Source: Neobacillus bataviensis LMG 21833 (GTDB lineage: Bacteria > Bacillota > Bacilli > Bacillales > Cytobacillaceae). From it: a stretch of 64,000 nucleotides of DNA. Shown piece after piece: positions 25,477 through 35,154 of the stretch (its first letter is position 1; each line of letters starts with the position of its first letter). Under the pieces are notes generated by a model, which saw only the letters and a list, made by a program, of their open reading frames with translations, was not told the origin of the DNA and did not search any database. Location of the stretch: NCBI RefSeq assembly GCF_000307875.1, contig NZ_AJLS01000041.1, forward strand, positions 29,975-93,974. The letters are read 5' to 3'. A program made the translations under genes and the position numbers.

Positions 25477-26151
25477 ATGCAGAACATTTTAATTATAGAG
25501 GATGAAGAAAGTCTGGCAGAATTTTTAATACTAGAACTTAAATACGAAGGGTATAAGGTAGATGTTTTTCACGATGGACGTGCTGGTCTGGAAGCTGCTC
25601 TTCAGAAGGACTATGACCTTATCTTGCTGGATCTTATGCTTCCCCGCTTGAACGGTGTGGAGGTCTGTCGCCGGCTGCGCGCAGCAAAGGATACTCCTAT
25701 CATTATGCTGACAGCGCGGGATAGTGTGATGGATCGGGTCACAGGACTGGATAGCGGGGCTGATGACTATTTAGCTAAGCCATTTGCTATTGAAGAACTC
25801 CTAGCCCGCATGCGTGTCATCTCCCGCAGAGAGCAAAAACGAAGTGAAGAGAAGAAGCTTGTTTTGTCCTTTAAAAACTTGGAGTTAGATGTAGAGTCAC
25901 GGGTATTGCGGAAGGATTCTACTACTATTGAGTTAACAAACAAAGAATTTGAACTATTAATGATGTTTATGAAAAATGTAAACCGTGTATTGACAAGGGA
26001 TGTTCTGCTAGAGCAAGTTTGGGGATACGATTCAGTAGTAGAAACCAATGTCGTAGACGTGTATGTACGGTATTTGCGCAATAAATTAAGTAATTCTGAC
26101 AATGAGACGTATATTCATACCATTCGCGGTGCCGGGTATGTGATGAGATGA
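25477..26151 (+). CDS. OmpR-family response regulator, ArlR/YkoG-like
   Basis: A 224-residue regulator with a receiver domain (acidic pair EDE at 8-10, phosphoacceptor Asp52, Lys near 101) and a C-terminal winged helix ending in RGAGYVMR. Long stretches resemble Staphylococcus ArlR, notably LILLDLMLP and ETNVVDVYVRYLRNKL. ATG 25477 follows AAGGAG; the preceding stop lies in that site. The sensor kinase starts 4 bases before its end. ArlRS controls adhesion, autolysis and virulence regulators in staphylococci. The targets here are unknown, but bcrC in the same operon suggests an envelope role. Confidence 0.88.
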   Translation: MQNILIIEDEESLAEFLILELKYEGYKVDVFHDGRAGLEAALQKDYDLILLDLMLPRLNGVEVCRRLRAAKDTPIIMLTARDSVMDRVTGLDSGADDYLAKPFAIEELLARMRVISRREQKRSEEKKLVLSFKNLELDVESRVLRKDSTTIELTNKEFELLMMFMKNVNRVLTRDVLLEQVWGYDSVVETNVVDVYVRYLRNKLSNSDNETYIHTIRGAGYVMR

Positions 26152-27575
26152 AGAAATTGCGAAAGCTGTTGCAGCATTTACCGATTAAGTGGAAATTGAC
26201 ACTGTGGTCGACTTTTCTCATTTTCCTCTTATTCGCTTCTTATAATGTGATGCAGTATGTAATCATCAACCATTGGACCGTTGGGTATGAAAAAATCCAA
26301 ATTGAGCGCTACATTAAAGAAGTGGATGCCTATATTACCAATCCACAAACAGACTTTTCTTCACAGGATTCTATAAGTATGACTACCTTCTTAAACAGCA
26401 TCAATGAGAAACATCAACTCATCCGTATTCTGGATAAGAATGGTCATATTATGGCATCTGCCAGCCGTGAAATACCTGACAACTTGGTTCAGCCAAAATC
26501 TGCTTCCACTAAAAATTATGTGACAGTGAATCATTGGGAGGATAAATTTCTGGTTGCACGTGTTCCCGTTAAGTCTCCTTCCTTTAGCGGCACAATTGAA
26601 GTCATTCGCAGTATGGATATTTTTGATGAATTTATTGATACGATTTTTCTAATTATGCTTGCTGCAGGAGTAGGAGGACTTATACTAAGTTTTATGGGTG
26701 GTAACATTATTGCCAAACAATTGTTAAGCAAGATTCAAGTTGTTACCGACACCATGCATAGAATTCGTCAAAATGGCATGACTGAGCGTGTTCCTGTTCC
26801 AAAGAACCGGGACGAACTTGCTGAACTCGGTATATTATTCAACGAAGTAATGGATGACATGGAACAGGCATTTGCGCAACAGAAGCAATTCGTGGAAGAT
26901 GCATCACATGAACTGCGTACACCACTCGCTATCATCCATGGCCACCTTTCCATGCTCAATCGCTGGGGGAAAAACGATCCTGAGGTATTGGAGAAGTCCC
27001 TTCAGTCCAGCATAAAGGAGGTAGAGCGCCTGAATACACTGGTGACGGAGCTTTTGGAGCTTTCACGTGCAGAAGCTGAGCATTTTCCCACACAGGCAGG
27101 AGATCCATCATATGTAAATGAGGTAATCGACTGTGTATCCAATAATTTCAGGGTGTTGCATCCAAACATCTCCTTACAGCAGCAATTATTTCCAAAAGAT
27201 GTACAAATTGATATACCGGCAAACTATTTGGAGCAAATTCTAATCATCTTATTGGATAATGCCATTAAGTATTCACGAACAGAACAACCAGCGGTAACTG
27301 TCGAAACTCTTAAAGAAAAAGAGGTAGTTTCCATTCACTTACGTGACGAAGGGATTGGAATACCGGCTGAAGATCTTCCTTTTGTATTGAACCGCTTTTA
27401 CCGGGTGGATAAGGCGCGGACACGCAAGCAAGGTGGAAACGGTCTCGGCCTTGCGATTGCCAAAAGACTTGTTTTAAAGTATAATGGTTCGATTTCCTTG
27501 GAGAGTACGGAGGGGAAAGGTACAACGGTATCCCTGTCCTTTCCGGTTTATAAAAATGAAGAAGAGGGAACTTAA
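26148..27575 (+). CDS. Membrane sensor histidine kinase, ArlS-like
   Basis: A 475-residue kinase: a first membrane helix (about 17-37), an extracytoplasmic domain to about residue 162, a second helix, HAMP, the dimerisation box SHELRTP with His254, and the ATPase domain with LLDNAIKYS, DEGIGIP and GGNGLGLAIAK. The start overlaps the regulator's stop (ATGA type), so they are translationally coupled. The N-terminus, WKLTLWSTF followed by YNVMQYVIINHW, resembles ArlS as I recall it. The signal is unknown. Confidence 0.9.
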   Translation: MKKLRKLLQHLPIKWKLTLWSTFLIFLLFASYNVMQYVIINHWTVGYEKIQIERYIKEVDAYITNPQTDFSSQDSISMTTFLNSINEKHQLIRILDKNGHIMASASREIPDNLVQPKSASTKNYVTVNHWEDKFLVARVPVKSPSFSGTIEVIRSMDIFDEFIDTIFLIMLAAGVGGLILSFMGGNIIAKQLLSKIQVVTDTMHRIRQNGMTERVPVPKNRDELAELGILFNEVMDDMEQAFAQQKQFVEDASHELRTPLAIIHGHLSMLNRWGKNDPEVLEKSLQSSIKEVERLNTLVTELLELSRAEAEHFPTQAGDPSYVNEVIDCVSNNFRVLHPNISLQQQLFPKDVQIDIPANYLEQILIILLDNAIKYSRTEQPAVTVETLKEKEVVSIHLRDEGIGIPAEDLPFVLNRFYRVDKARTRKQGGNGLGLAIAKRLVLKYNGSISLESTEGKGTTVSLSFPVYKNEEEGT

Positions 27576-27594
27576 CGTAACTGTTAAGTTCCTC
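27564..27594. terminator. Hairpin between the sensor kinase and hmoB
   Basis: Stem GGAACTTAAC/GTTAAGTTCC (with a one-base bulge if extended), loop of six bases. T-tracts are poor, but it sits between convergent genes and includes the kinase stop. Confidence 0.5.
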
Positions 27595-27607
27595 AAGTGA
27601 TTTACGC

Positions 27608-28093
27608 CTATTTCGTTATCGAATATTTGCTTACATAAGGGGCACTAGCGAAAATCGTTTGCTGTGCATCTAAACCTGTACCTGCCTTAATAAATAAATC
27701 GGAATTCTGCCATCTTTGATAATAGGCTTCATTTTCCCACACCGTCAGGATGACATAGGTAGTGGAAGAAATAGGAGAAAGCAGTCTTAGTGCCCTTAAT
27801 CCTTGTACGTTTGCTGTTTTTTGAACTTGAATTTTACATTGGTGTTCAAATACGGGCCGGCCTTCATCTGTAACCGGAATATGATTCATGACCGCAAAGC
27901 TCTCTTTTTGAATATCTCCAACCGATTCTAATACCTCATATTTCCGCGGCACGTTAAATTTACTTTTCCCTTTTGTTTCGTGTAATAATAGGGCCCCATT
28001 TTCATTGACCATGGTTACCATCATTTCATCAGGATATTTATTTGCTATTTTCGTTAAAAAATCGAATGTACCAGCAGTTATATAAATTTTCAT
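27608..28093 (-). CDS. hmoB: Heme-degrading monooxygenase family protein HmoB
   Basis: A 161-residue protein whose C-terminal half has the antibiotic-biosynthesis-monooxygenase ferredoxin-like fold, with the segment VILTVWENEAYYQRWQNSD. The N-terminal half is variable, as in B. subtilis HmoB (YhgC), which lies next to hemEHY there too. HmoB opens heme to release iron. The start follows AAAAAAGGGGGA. It is divergent from hemE, so heme breakdown and heme synthesis share one intergenic region. Confidence 0.85.
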   Translation of the reverse strand: MKIYITAGTFDFLTKIANKYPDEMMVTMVNENGALLLHETKGKSKFNVPRKYEVLESVGDIQKESFAVMNHIPVTDEGRPVFEHQCKIQVQKTANVQGLRALRLLSPISSTTYVILTVWENEAYYQRWQNSDLFIKAGTGLDAQQTIFASAPYVSKYSITK

Positions 28094-28331
28094 TTATTAA
28101 ATCCCCCTTTTTTTCTTAGTCTATACCATTCTATATTCCAAACTTCCTTTTAAATTAAACAAATTTATTACCGTAAAAACGACATTTTTTTGACAGTTAG
28201 TATCATTTACTATGCACAAATAGGATTAATCGCTATAGTGGAGACAGTCTATGTGTTAAGAAAGTTTTTAAATTTCCCCTTTATATATTAAAATGGAAAA
28301 CATACATGTCTTTGAAAGGTGGACTTTATTC

Positions 28332-29378
28332 ATGACAAAACCAATTAATGAAACATTTTTAAAAGCAGCAAGAGGTGAGAAAACGGATCATGTTCCTGTC
28401 TGGTATATGCGTCAAGCAGGACGTTCCCAGCCAGAATACAGAGAGATTAAGGAAAAATACTCATTATTCGAAATCACGCACCAGCCAGAGCTATGTGCCT
28501 ATGTTACCCGCTTGCCTGTTGAACAGTATAATGTCGATGCGGCAATTTTATATAAAGATATTATGACTCCGCTTCCAGCAATGGGTATGGAAGTAGAAAT
28601 AAAGAGTGGAATCGGGCCAGTAATTGATAATCCAATTCAGTCTTTAGCAGATGTTGAAAAGCTGGGTGAAATACACCCAGAAGAAGATGTTCCTTACGTA
28701 TTGGATACAATCAAATTACTGACTACTGAGCAATTAAATGTTCCATTAATCGGATTTTCCGGTGCACCGTTTACACTTGCCAGCTATATGATTGAAGGCG
28801 GCCCATCGAAAAACTACAATAAGACAAAAGCCTTCATGTACGCAGAACCCAAGGCATGGTTTGCTTTGATGGAAAAGCTGGGTGATATGATTATTACATA
28901 CGTGAAGTCGCAAATAAACGCAGGAGCCAAGGCAATCCAAATTTTTGATTCATGGGTTGGCGCATTGAATGTCGAGGATTACCGCTATTTCATCAAGCCT
29001 GTTATGAACCGTATTTTCGCTTCATTAAAAGAAGAAAATGTCCCGTTAATTATGTTCGGCGTTGGGGCAAGCCATCTAGCTTTGGAATGGAATGACCTGC
29101 CGCTTGATGTCGTTGGTTTGGACTGGCGCCTGCCAATCAGCCAGGCAAGAGAAATGGGTGTGAATAAAACCGTTCAAGGCAACCTCGATCCGGCTGTCCT
29201 GCTTGCACCTTGGGAAGTGATTGAGGAAAAAACTAAAGCTATATTAGACCAAGGAATGGCACAAAACGGCTACATCTTTAATCTAGGTCACGGTGTTTTC
29301 CCATCTGTTAAACCGGAAACCTTGAAAAGATTAGCCTCCTTTATTCATGAGTATTCAGCATCCAAATTGAGTCGCTAA
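28332..29378 (+). CDS. hemE: Uroporphyrinogen decarboxylase HemE
   Basis: A 348-residue enzyme converting uroporphyrinogen III to coproporphyrinogen III. Motifs include [11 protein letters not shown] near the N-terminus, the active-site loop [13 protein letters not shown], and GLDWRLP. ATG 28332 follows GAAAGGTGG; in-frame codons upstream have no site. It starts the hemE-hemH-hemY group of the coproporphyrin-dependent heme pathway. The 138-base gap to hemH holds a possible internal hairpin. Confidence 0.96.
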   Translation: MTKPINETFLKAARGEKTDHVPVWYMRQAGRSQPEYREIKEKYSLFEITHQPELCAYVTRLPVEQYNVDAAILYKDIMTPLPAMGMEVEIKSGIGPVIDNPIQSLADVEKLGEIHPEEDVPYVLDTIKLLTTEQLNVPLIGFSGAPFTLASYMIEGGPSKNYNKTKAFMYAEPKAWFALMEKLGDMIITYVKSQINAGAKAIQIFDSWVGALNVEDYRYFIKPVMNRIFASLKEENVPLIMFGVGASHLALEWNDLPLDVVGLDWRLPISQAREMGVNKTVQGNLDPAVLLAPWEVIEEKTKAILDQGMAQNGYIFNLGHGVFPSVKPETLKRLASFIHEYSASKLSR

Positions 29379-29446
29379 GTTATCAATCTGTGAGTGTTAA
29401 TATTGGTAAGTAACCAAATTTTTTGGCACAATAGAATGAGTTGTTT

Positions 29447-29480
29447 GGAAGGGGGTAGTCATTATTTCCCCTTTTCTTTT
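29447..29480 (+). terminator. Possible internal terminator between hemE and hemH
   Basis: GGAAGGGG pairs with CCCCTTTTC across a 12-base loop and is followed by TTTT. It may reduce readthrough rather than end the operon. Confidence 0.4.
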
Positions 29481-29516
29481 ACGAAAAACGAAGAGACTTA
29501 ATAAGAGGTGCAGCAT

Positions 29517-30449
29517 ATGACAAAAAAGAAAATGGGTCTGCTAGTAATGGCATATGGTACCCCATATACATTAGATGATTTAGAAGGATACTATACACAT
29601 ATCCGCCATGGCCGGAAACCGAGCCCTGAAATGTTGGAAGATCTCCGCAATCGTTATCAAGCAATTGGCGGAATCTCTCCATTAGCCAAAATAACCCTTG
29701 ACCAAGCGGAAAAGCTTGAACAGCATTTAAATCAAATTCAACAGAAAATAGAATTTAAAATGTACCTTGGATTAAAACATATTTCCCCGTTTATTGAAGA
29801 TGCTGTCAAAAAAATGCATGAAGATGGTATTGAAGAGGCTGTAAGTATCGTTTTAGCACCGCATTTTTCAACTTTTAGTGTAAAATCCTATAATGGAAGA
29901 GCAGTAGAAGAAGCAGAGAAATTGGGCAATCTTAATATCAAAACAATTGAAAGCTGGTATCAAGAACCGAAATTTATCGGTTATTGGGCTGATAAAGTAA
30001 AACAAGTTTTTGATCAAATGCCACATAATAAAAAAGACCATTCAGTGCTGATCGTTTCTGCACACAGCCTGCCGGAAAAAATTCTCCAATTTGGTGACCC
30101 TTACCCAAGTCAGCTTCAGGAAACAGCTGATTTAATTGCTGAACAAGCAGGGGTAAAGAATGTCGAAATCGGCTGGCAAAGCGCAGGGAATACCCCAGAG
30201 CCTTGGATTGGCCCGGATGTCCAGGATTTAACAAGGGATCTATATAAAAAACATCATTATCAAGCATTCGTTTATACACCTGTCGGGTTTGTTTGCGATC
30301 ACCTTGAGGTGTTATACGACAATGATGTTGAATGCAAAGCGGTTACGGATGAATTAGGAGTTAACTACTATCGTCCGGAAATGCCTAATGCAAAGGAAGA
30401 ATTTATTGACTGCTTATCAAGCGTTATTCTAAATAGATTGAGGGATTAA
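29517..30449 (+). CDS. hemH: Coproporphyrin III ferrochelatase HemH (CpfC)
   Basis: A 310-residue ferrochelatase. Catalytic His183 is in [10 protein letters not shown], and the conserved Glu is in the [11 protein letters not shown] segment. In Gram-positive bacteria the enzyme inserts iron into coproporphyrin III. ATG 29517 gives the N-terminus [16 protein letters not shown], matching B. subtilis; the GTG at 29508 lies within the AAGAGGTG ribosome site. hemY follows 24 bases after the stop. Confidence 0.96.
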   Translation: MTKKKMGLLVMAYGTPYTLDDLEGYYTHIRHGRKPSPEMLEDLRNRYQAIGGISPLAKITLDQAEKLEQHLNQIQQKIEFKMYLGLKHISPFIEDAVKKMHEDGIEEAVSIVLAPHFSTFSVKSYNGRAVEEAEKLGNLNIKTIESWYQEPKFIGYWADKVKQVFDQMPHNKKDHSVLIVSAHSLPEKILQFGDPYPSQLQETADLIAEQAGVKNVEIGWQSAGNTPEPWIGPDVQDLTRDLYKKHHYQAFVYTPVGFVCDHLEVLYDNDVECKAVTDELGVNYYRPEMPNAKEEFIDCLSSVILNRLRD

Positions 30450-30473
30450 CCTACATGGAGGAAGGTGACGTTT

Positions 30474-31919
30474 GTGACCGAAGACAAACAGAAAGTTGTC
30501 ATTATTGGGGGAGGAATTGCTGGTCTCACGTCAGCATTCTATCTTCAAAAAGCAATTCAAGAGCATCAACTGCCAATTGAGATTCAACTCATCGAAGCGT
30601 CACATCGACTCGGCGGTAAATTGCAAACTGTTGTTAGGGACGGGTTTACAATTGAGCGGGGGCCGGATTCATTTTTAGCAAGAAAAACGAGTATGATTAG
30701 GCTAGCGAAGGAAGTCGGGATGGATGACAAGTTAGTCCCTAATTCCACTGGGAAATCGTATGTTCTTGTTAACGAGAAACTGCACTCAATGCCCGGTGGT
30801 TCAATCATGGGGGTGCCAACGGAAATAGGACCCTTTATCACAACAGGTCTTTTTTCCGTTCCCGGTAAATTAAGAGCTGCGGCCGATTTTATCCTGCCTC
30901 GTTCAGAAAGTGGGAAAGACCAATCATTAGGACAATTTTTTAGAAGAAGATTGGGTGATGAGGTGGTTGAAAATCTAATTGAACCATTATTATCAGGCAT
31001 CTACGCTGGAGATATCGACCAATTGAGCCTGATGTCGACTTTCCCGCAATTTTACGAAGTGGAACAAAAATACCGAAGCTTGATTATGGGGATGAAAAAA
31101 ACAACTCCTTCCCAGCCAAAACAACCAGAAAGTAAGGACAAGAAAAAGGGAGGTTTCTTAACCTTCAAAACAGGGCTTCAATCATTTGCTGAAGCCATTG
31201 AAGCAAAATTAGATCCGAGATCCATTTTAAAAGGCCATCGCGTCGATAAAATTACGAAGTCCAATAATCACTACGAAATATATCTCAATAATAGCGAAAC
31301 GATAACAGCTGATTGTATTATTGCTGCTACACCTCATAAAGTAACGCAATCAATGTTTTCTGATTACAGCTTTTTCGATCCTTTTAAATCTGTTCCATCC
31401 ACTTCTGTAGCAACAGTTGCAATCGCCTTGCCGGAGGAGGCAATTAAGAATGATATTGATGGAACAGGATTTGTTGTTTCAAGAAATGGTGATTATTCTA
31501 TTACCGCTTGTACGTGGACCCATAAAAAATGGGCGCATTCGACTCCCAAAGGAAAGGTACTCCTCCGCTGTTATGTAGGAAGAGCGGGTGATGAGACGAT
31601 TGTTGATCTGTCAGATGATCAAATCATTAAGATTGTCCTTGATGATTTGAAAAAGACGATGGATATTTCGATGGAGCCTGACTTTGCCATTGTATCAAGA
31701 TGGAAAAATTCCATGCCGCAATATACCGTTGGCCATAAGCAACGGCTCGAAACGATATTAGGGCGTGTGAAAACTGAACTGCCTGGTGTATTCTTGGCAG
31801 GCGCCTCATATGGAGGAGTCGGGGTACCCGATTGTATTGATCAAGGAGAGGCAGCCGTTAAAAATGTGTTGGATTTCTTAAATGTAATGACTAAGGCAAA
31901 AGAAGCTGTTCATTCATAA
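30474..31919 (+). CDS. hemY: Coproporphyrinogen III oxidase HemY (CgoX)
   Basis: A 481-residue FAD-dependent oxidase. The dinucleotide motif VIIGGGIAGL lies near residues 9-18, the glutamate-ending strand IQLIEAS follows, and the C-terminal FAD motif is GVGVPDCI. It oxidises coproporphyrinogen III to coproporphyrin III. GTG 30474 is chosen because GGAGGAAGGTGA lies just upstream and the resulting N-terminus aligns with B. subtilis; GTG 30465 falls inside the site. A perfect terminator overlaps the stop. Confidence 0.95.
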   Translation: MTEDKQKVVIIGGGIAGLTSAFYLQKAIQEHQLPIEIQLIEASHRLGGKLQTVVRDGFTIERGPDSFLARKTSMIRLAKEVGMDDKLVPNSTGKSYVLVNEKLHSMPGGSIMGVPTEIGPFITTGLFSVPGKLRAAADFILPRSESGKDQSLGQFFRRRLGDEVVENLIEPLLSGIYAGDIDQLSLMSTFPQFYEVEQKYRSLIMGMKKTTPSQPKQPESKDKKKGGFLTFKTGLQSFAEAIEAKLDPRSILKGHRVDKITKSNNHYEIYLNNSETITADCIIAATPHKVTQSMFSDYSFFDPFKSVPSTSVATVAIALPEEAIKNDIDGTGFVVSRNGDYSITACTWTHKKWAHSTPKGKVLLRCYVGRAGDETIVDLSDDQIIKIVLDDLKKTMDISMEPDFAIVSRWKNSMPQYTVGHKQRLETILGRVKTELPGVFLAGASYGGVGVPDCIDQGEAAVKNVLDFLNVMTKAKEAVHS

Positions 31920-31935
31920 CAGCTTCTTTTATTAT
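31902..31935 (+). terminator. Terminator of hemEHY
   Basis: Perfect 9-bp stem GAAGCTGTT/AACAGCTTC (31902-31910 with 31918-31926), containing the hemY stop, followed by a T-rich tail. Confidence 0.8.
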
Positions 31936-31987
31936 ATTTTCTACTTGCCAACAAGTAAAAATGGATGTATACTCTTAAAGTATTAAC

Positions 31988-32114
31988 TGACTGAAATGTT
32001 CATACGGTCATTTATGGGCGTTTCAAGTTTCCAATAACAGGCTTTCGATAAGGATTGTCGATGAAGATAGTCCTTATTTTTGAAATCAAAATGACCAAGT
32101 GAATAAAATAGTCA
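31988..32114. promoter_or_regulatory. Two 23-bp operator-like repeats upstream of yhgE
   Basis: Two elements of identical length, 31988-32010 and 32092-32114, each begin TGAC and end GTCA with partial dyad symmetry (TGACYRWA). Such spacing suits a TetR-type dimer; in B. subtilis the TetR gene yhgD precedes yhgE but is absent here. A TAAGGA/TCCTTA pair lies between them. Confidence 0.4.
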
Positions 32115-32139
32115 ATATTTAATATAGGAGGCATCAGAG

Positions 32140-34299
32140 GTGAAAAACATCTTATTAAAGGAAGAGCTTTTGACAATTTTTAAAAATAAAAAAGTCTTAA
32201 TTCCGATTATCGCTGTTATGTTTGTCCCTGTCTTGTATGCCGGAATGTTTTTGTGGGCGTTCTGGGATCCATATGACAAGCTTGACGAACTGCCGGTAGC
32301 AGTCGTGAATGAAGATGCGGGTGCAACACTTGACGGGGATCACCTAAAGCTGGGTGATGACTTAGTTACTAAGTTAAAGAAAAGTAAAGATTTTGGGTTT
32401 GAATATGTTGATAAAAAAGAAGGCTATAAAGAATTAAAAGATCAAAAATATTATATGGTCATTGAAATTCCGAAAGGCTTTTCTAAAAATGCAACCACAT
32501 TAATGGATAAAGATCCGAAAAAGTTGGAGTTGATTTATACCCCAAACGAAAGTTTTAACTTCCTTTCAGCACAAATCGGCAATACTGCTGCAGAGAAAAT
32601 TAAAACGGCAGTTGCTGAAAAGGTAACAGAAACGTATGCAGAAACAATTTTTTCAAAAGTTAGCGAGCTCGCTGATGGGATTGTAAAAGCAAGCGATGGT
32701 GCAGGCCAGTTAAAAGATGGTTCCGTTGATTTAAATAAGGGATCAGAGGATTTAAATAATGGTCTTGCAACCCTTGCTGAAAAATCTATTGAATTTAATA
32801 ATGGTGTTAAAACAGCTAATTCAGGTTCAAAAGCATTGGCATCAGGGGCATCGGAATTGAAAGACGGGCTTGCCAAAGCAGATGCTACTATGCCTCAGTT
32901 AGTTGATGGAACAAATCAGATTGCTGCTGGTGCGGAGAAATTAAAAACAGAGCTGCCAGCTGGTATTGCACAAGGAATGCAAAAGGAATTAACCGGCAGT
33001 GCCTTTGAGCTTAACAAAGGGATTGACCAGTTTGAAACGCAGTTAACGAAAAGGTTGGCTGTACAAATTGCAGATCAGACGATTACAGAACAAACAGAAA
33101 AAATGGAAAAACTCGCTAATGCTTTAATCGCAAATGGGGTTTCTCCGCAGCTTGTAAATGCGATCATGACGGCAGAACCGGCGCCAACGAAAGATGCAGT
33201 GCAAGCGAGTATTGAGGCAAAGCTTACCCCTGGAATTGATGCTGGCTTTACACAATTCAAAACTGGCGTTAATGAAAAATTACTGGGTGCCACAAATGGG
33301 CTAGACCAAAAGATTAAGAGTCAAACAGATCCATATTTTGATCAATTGCTAGCAGGTATTGATCAAATTAGTAGTGGACAAAAACAACTTCAATCCGGAA
33401 TAGGTGCTTTGTCATCGGGCTCTGTCAAATTAAATGATGGAACAAATACTTTGTCTTTAGGGTTGAACAGGTTAGCTGATGGTTCTAATCAACTTTCAGC
33501 AGGAACCGGACAATTAGCAGACGGCTCAAACCAATTAAAAGACGGTACTACGAACCTTTCCGACGGTGCCAAGGAATTATCGGATAAGCTTGCCGACGGG
33601 GCAAAAGAAGCTTCAAAGGTACATTCAGATGATAAGACCTATAATATGATGGCGGAACCGGTAAAACTTGCTAATGAAAAAATTAATCATGTACCAAACT
33701 ATGGAACAGGATTTGCGCCATACTTCATTTCATTAGGTTTATTTGTCGGTGCGTTGTTATTATCAATTGTTTTCCCGCTTCGGGAAACGGCAGCAGCACC
33801 ATCAAGCGGATTCAACTGGTTTCTAAGCAAGTTTTCCATTATGGCGGGCGTTGGGATTATCCAGGCGTTACTTGCGGATGCTATCCTGCTGGGAGGATTA
33901 GGACTTGATGTTCAAAGTGTGCCAAAGTTTATTCTTTTCTCGATTATAACGAGCTTAACATTTGTCGCTTTAATTCAGCTTTTTGTTTCAGTATTTGCGG
34001 ATGCTGGGCGTTTTCTAGCGATTATAGTCCTTATTTTTCAGTTAACAACAAGCGCAGGAACATTCCCGCTGGAATTAATTCCAAATTTTTTACAGCATTT
34101 TAATGCCTTCTTGCCAATGACCTATTCAGTGAGCGGCTTTAAAGCAGTTATTTCAAGTGGGGACTTAAGCTTTATGTGGCACAATGTAACGATTCTCCTA
34201 GGTTTCTTGGTTGCATTTGCCCTAGGGACAATCGCGTATTTTACAATAAGACATAAACATCAATATAAACATCAAGTTAATACTTTAGTAAGTGAGTAA
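32140..34299 (+). CDS. yhgE: YhgE/Pip family membrane protein (ABC-2-like)
   Basis: A 719-residue protein: an N-terminal membrane helix, then a long extracytoplasmic domain to about residue 520, then about five C-terminal helices like an ABC-2 permease domain. The extracytoplasmic part contains two blocks of 7- or 11-residue repeats with the theme LxDGxxxL (about 185-260 and 410-490), predicted to form long coiled coils. The family includes the phage infection protein Pip and relatives of the type VII secretion protein EsaA. GTG 32140 follows TAGGAGG. It normally follows hemY and a TetR gene; the TetR gene is missing here. Confidence 0.88.
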   Translation: MKNILLKEELLTIFKNKKVLIPIIAVMFVPVLYAGMFLWAFWDPYDKLDELPVAVVNEDAGATLDGDHLKLGDDLVTKLKKSKDFGFEYVDKKEGYKELKDQKYYMVIEIPKGFSKNATTLMDKDPKKLELIYTPNESFNFLSAQIGNTAAEKIKTAVAEKVTETYAETIFSKVSELADGIVKASDGAGQLKDGSVDLNKGSEDLNNGLATLAEKSIEFNNGVKTANSGSKALASGASELKDGLAKADATMPQLVDGTNQIAAGAEKLKTELPAGIAQGMQKELTGSAFELNKGIDQFETQLTKRLAVQIADQTITEQTEKMEKLANALIANGVSPQLVNAIMTAEPAPTKDAVQASIEAKLTPGIDAGFTQFKTGVNEKLLGATNGLDQKIKSQTDPYFDQLLAGIDQISSGQKQLQSGIGALSSGSVKLNDGTNTLSLGLNRLADGSNQLSAGTGQLADGSNQLKDGTTNLSDGAKELSDKLADGAKEASKVHSDDKTYNMMAEPVKLANEKINHVPNYGTGFAPYFISLGLFVGALLLSIVFPLRETAAAPSSGFNWFLSKFSIMAGVGIIQALLADAILLGGLGLDVQSVPKFILFSIITSLTFVALIQLFVSVFADAGRFLAIIVLIFQLTTSAGTFPLELIPNFLQHFNAFLPMTYSVSGFKAVISSGDLSFMWHNVTILLGFLVAFALGTIAYFTIRHKHQYKHQVNTLVSE

Positions 34300-34302
34300 G
34301 TT

Positions 34303-34338
34303 AAAATACCAGCCGACAAGTTTTCGGCTGGTATTTTT
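34303..34338 (+). terminator. Terminator of yhgE
   Basis: 14-bp stem (34303-34316 with 34324-34337) on ATACCAGCCGA/TCGGCTGGTAT, followed by T-rich sequence. Confidence 0.85.
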
Positions 34339-34403
34339 AGTTATGAAAAGAAACTGGTTTTGAGTATATTAAAGGTAGGAATCTTAAATAGGAGGAATAA
34401 GTC

Positions 34404-35138
34404 ATGAAACTAACAGTAATCGGTTATTGGGGCGGATATCCAAAACAGAACGGAGCAAGCTCGGGATATTTGCTAGAACATGAAGGATTTCAATTATTAA
34501 TCGATTGCGGAAGCGGGGTTCTTTCGAAACTTCAAAATATCATCCAGCCGGAAGAATTGAATGCGGTGATCATTTCACACTACCATCCAGATCATATTGC
34601 AGATATCGGAGTCCTGCAGCATGCAAGACTAATTCTAGGATTTTTAGGTAAGGAATTTCCAACATTGCCTGTATATGGTCATGAATTCGACCAACATGAA
34701 TTTGCCAAATTAACCTATAAAAATATCACAAAAGGGGTTGCTTATAAACCTACTAACACCCTAAAAGTCGGACCATTTCAAATTTCATTTTTAAAAACTT
34801 TCCATCCGGTCCCATGTTATGCGATGAGAATCGAGGCAGATGGTAAGGCAATAGTTTACACCGCCGATAGCGCCTTTATAGAAGAGTTTATTGAGTTTAG
34901 CCGGGGGGCTGATCTATTGCTGTGTGAATGTAATTTTTACGGACATCAAAACGGCAAGCCTGCTGGACATATGAACAGCTTAGATGCTGGCCGTTTTGCC
35001 CAAAAGGCGGCTGTAAAACAATTAATCCTCACGCATCTGCCGCAGTACGGAAATTTAAATGATTTATTGACGGAGGCATCTGGCGAATATACTGGTATAA
35101 TAAAACTTGCAGACGAGTTTCAAACTATTTCACTATAA
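34404..35138 (+). CDS. yhfI: MBL-fold metallohydrolase YhfI
   Basis: A 244-residue metallo-beta-lactamase-fold protein with the metal motif SHYHPDHIAD (about residue 56-65), and further ligands at His in FHPVPCY, Asp in YTADSAF and His in LTHLP. It resembles RNase Z-like or phosphodiesterase-type members rather than lactamases. ATG follows TAGGAGG. lplJ begins 16 bases after the stop, so the two probably form an operon, as in B. subtilis yhfI-yhfJ. The substrate is unknown. Confidence 0.88.
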   Translation: MKLTVIGYWGGYPKQNGASSGYLLEHEGFQLLIDCGSGVLSKLQNIIQPEELNAVIISHYHPDHIADIGVLQHARLILGFLGKEFPTLPVYGHEFDQHEFAKLTYKNITKGVAYKPTNTLKVGPFQISFLKTFHPVPCYAMRIEADGKAIVYTADSAFIEEFIEFSRGADLLLCECNFYGHQNGKPAGHMNSLDAGRFAQKAAVKQLILTHLPQYGNLNDLLTEASGEYTGIIKLADEFQTISL

Positions 35139-35154
35139 GAAGGGGCAGAATACT

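Noticed and set aside
28190..28216. Strong sigma-A promoter for hemE
   Set aside because: TTGACA is perfect, but the only TATGCA box is 15 bases away; the match is too weak to list as a promoter.
32140..34299. Tandem-repeat expansion in yhgE as a phase-variable tract
   Set aside because: The LxDGxxxL units are degenerate at the DNA level, so slipped-strand variation is unlikely.
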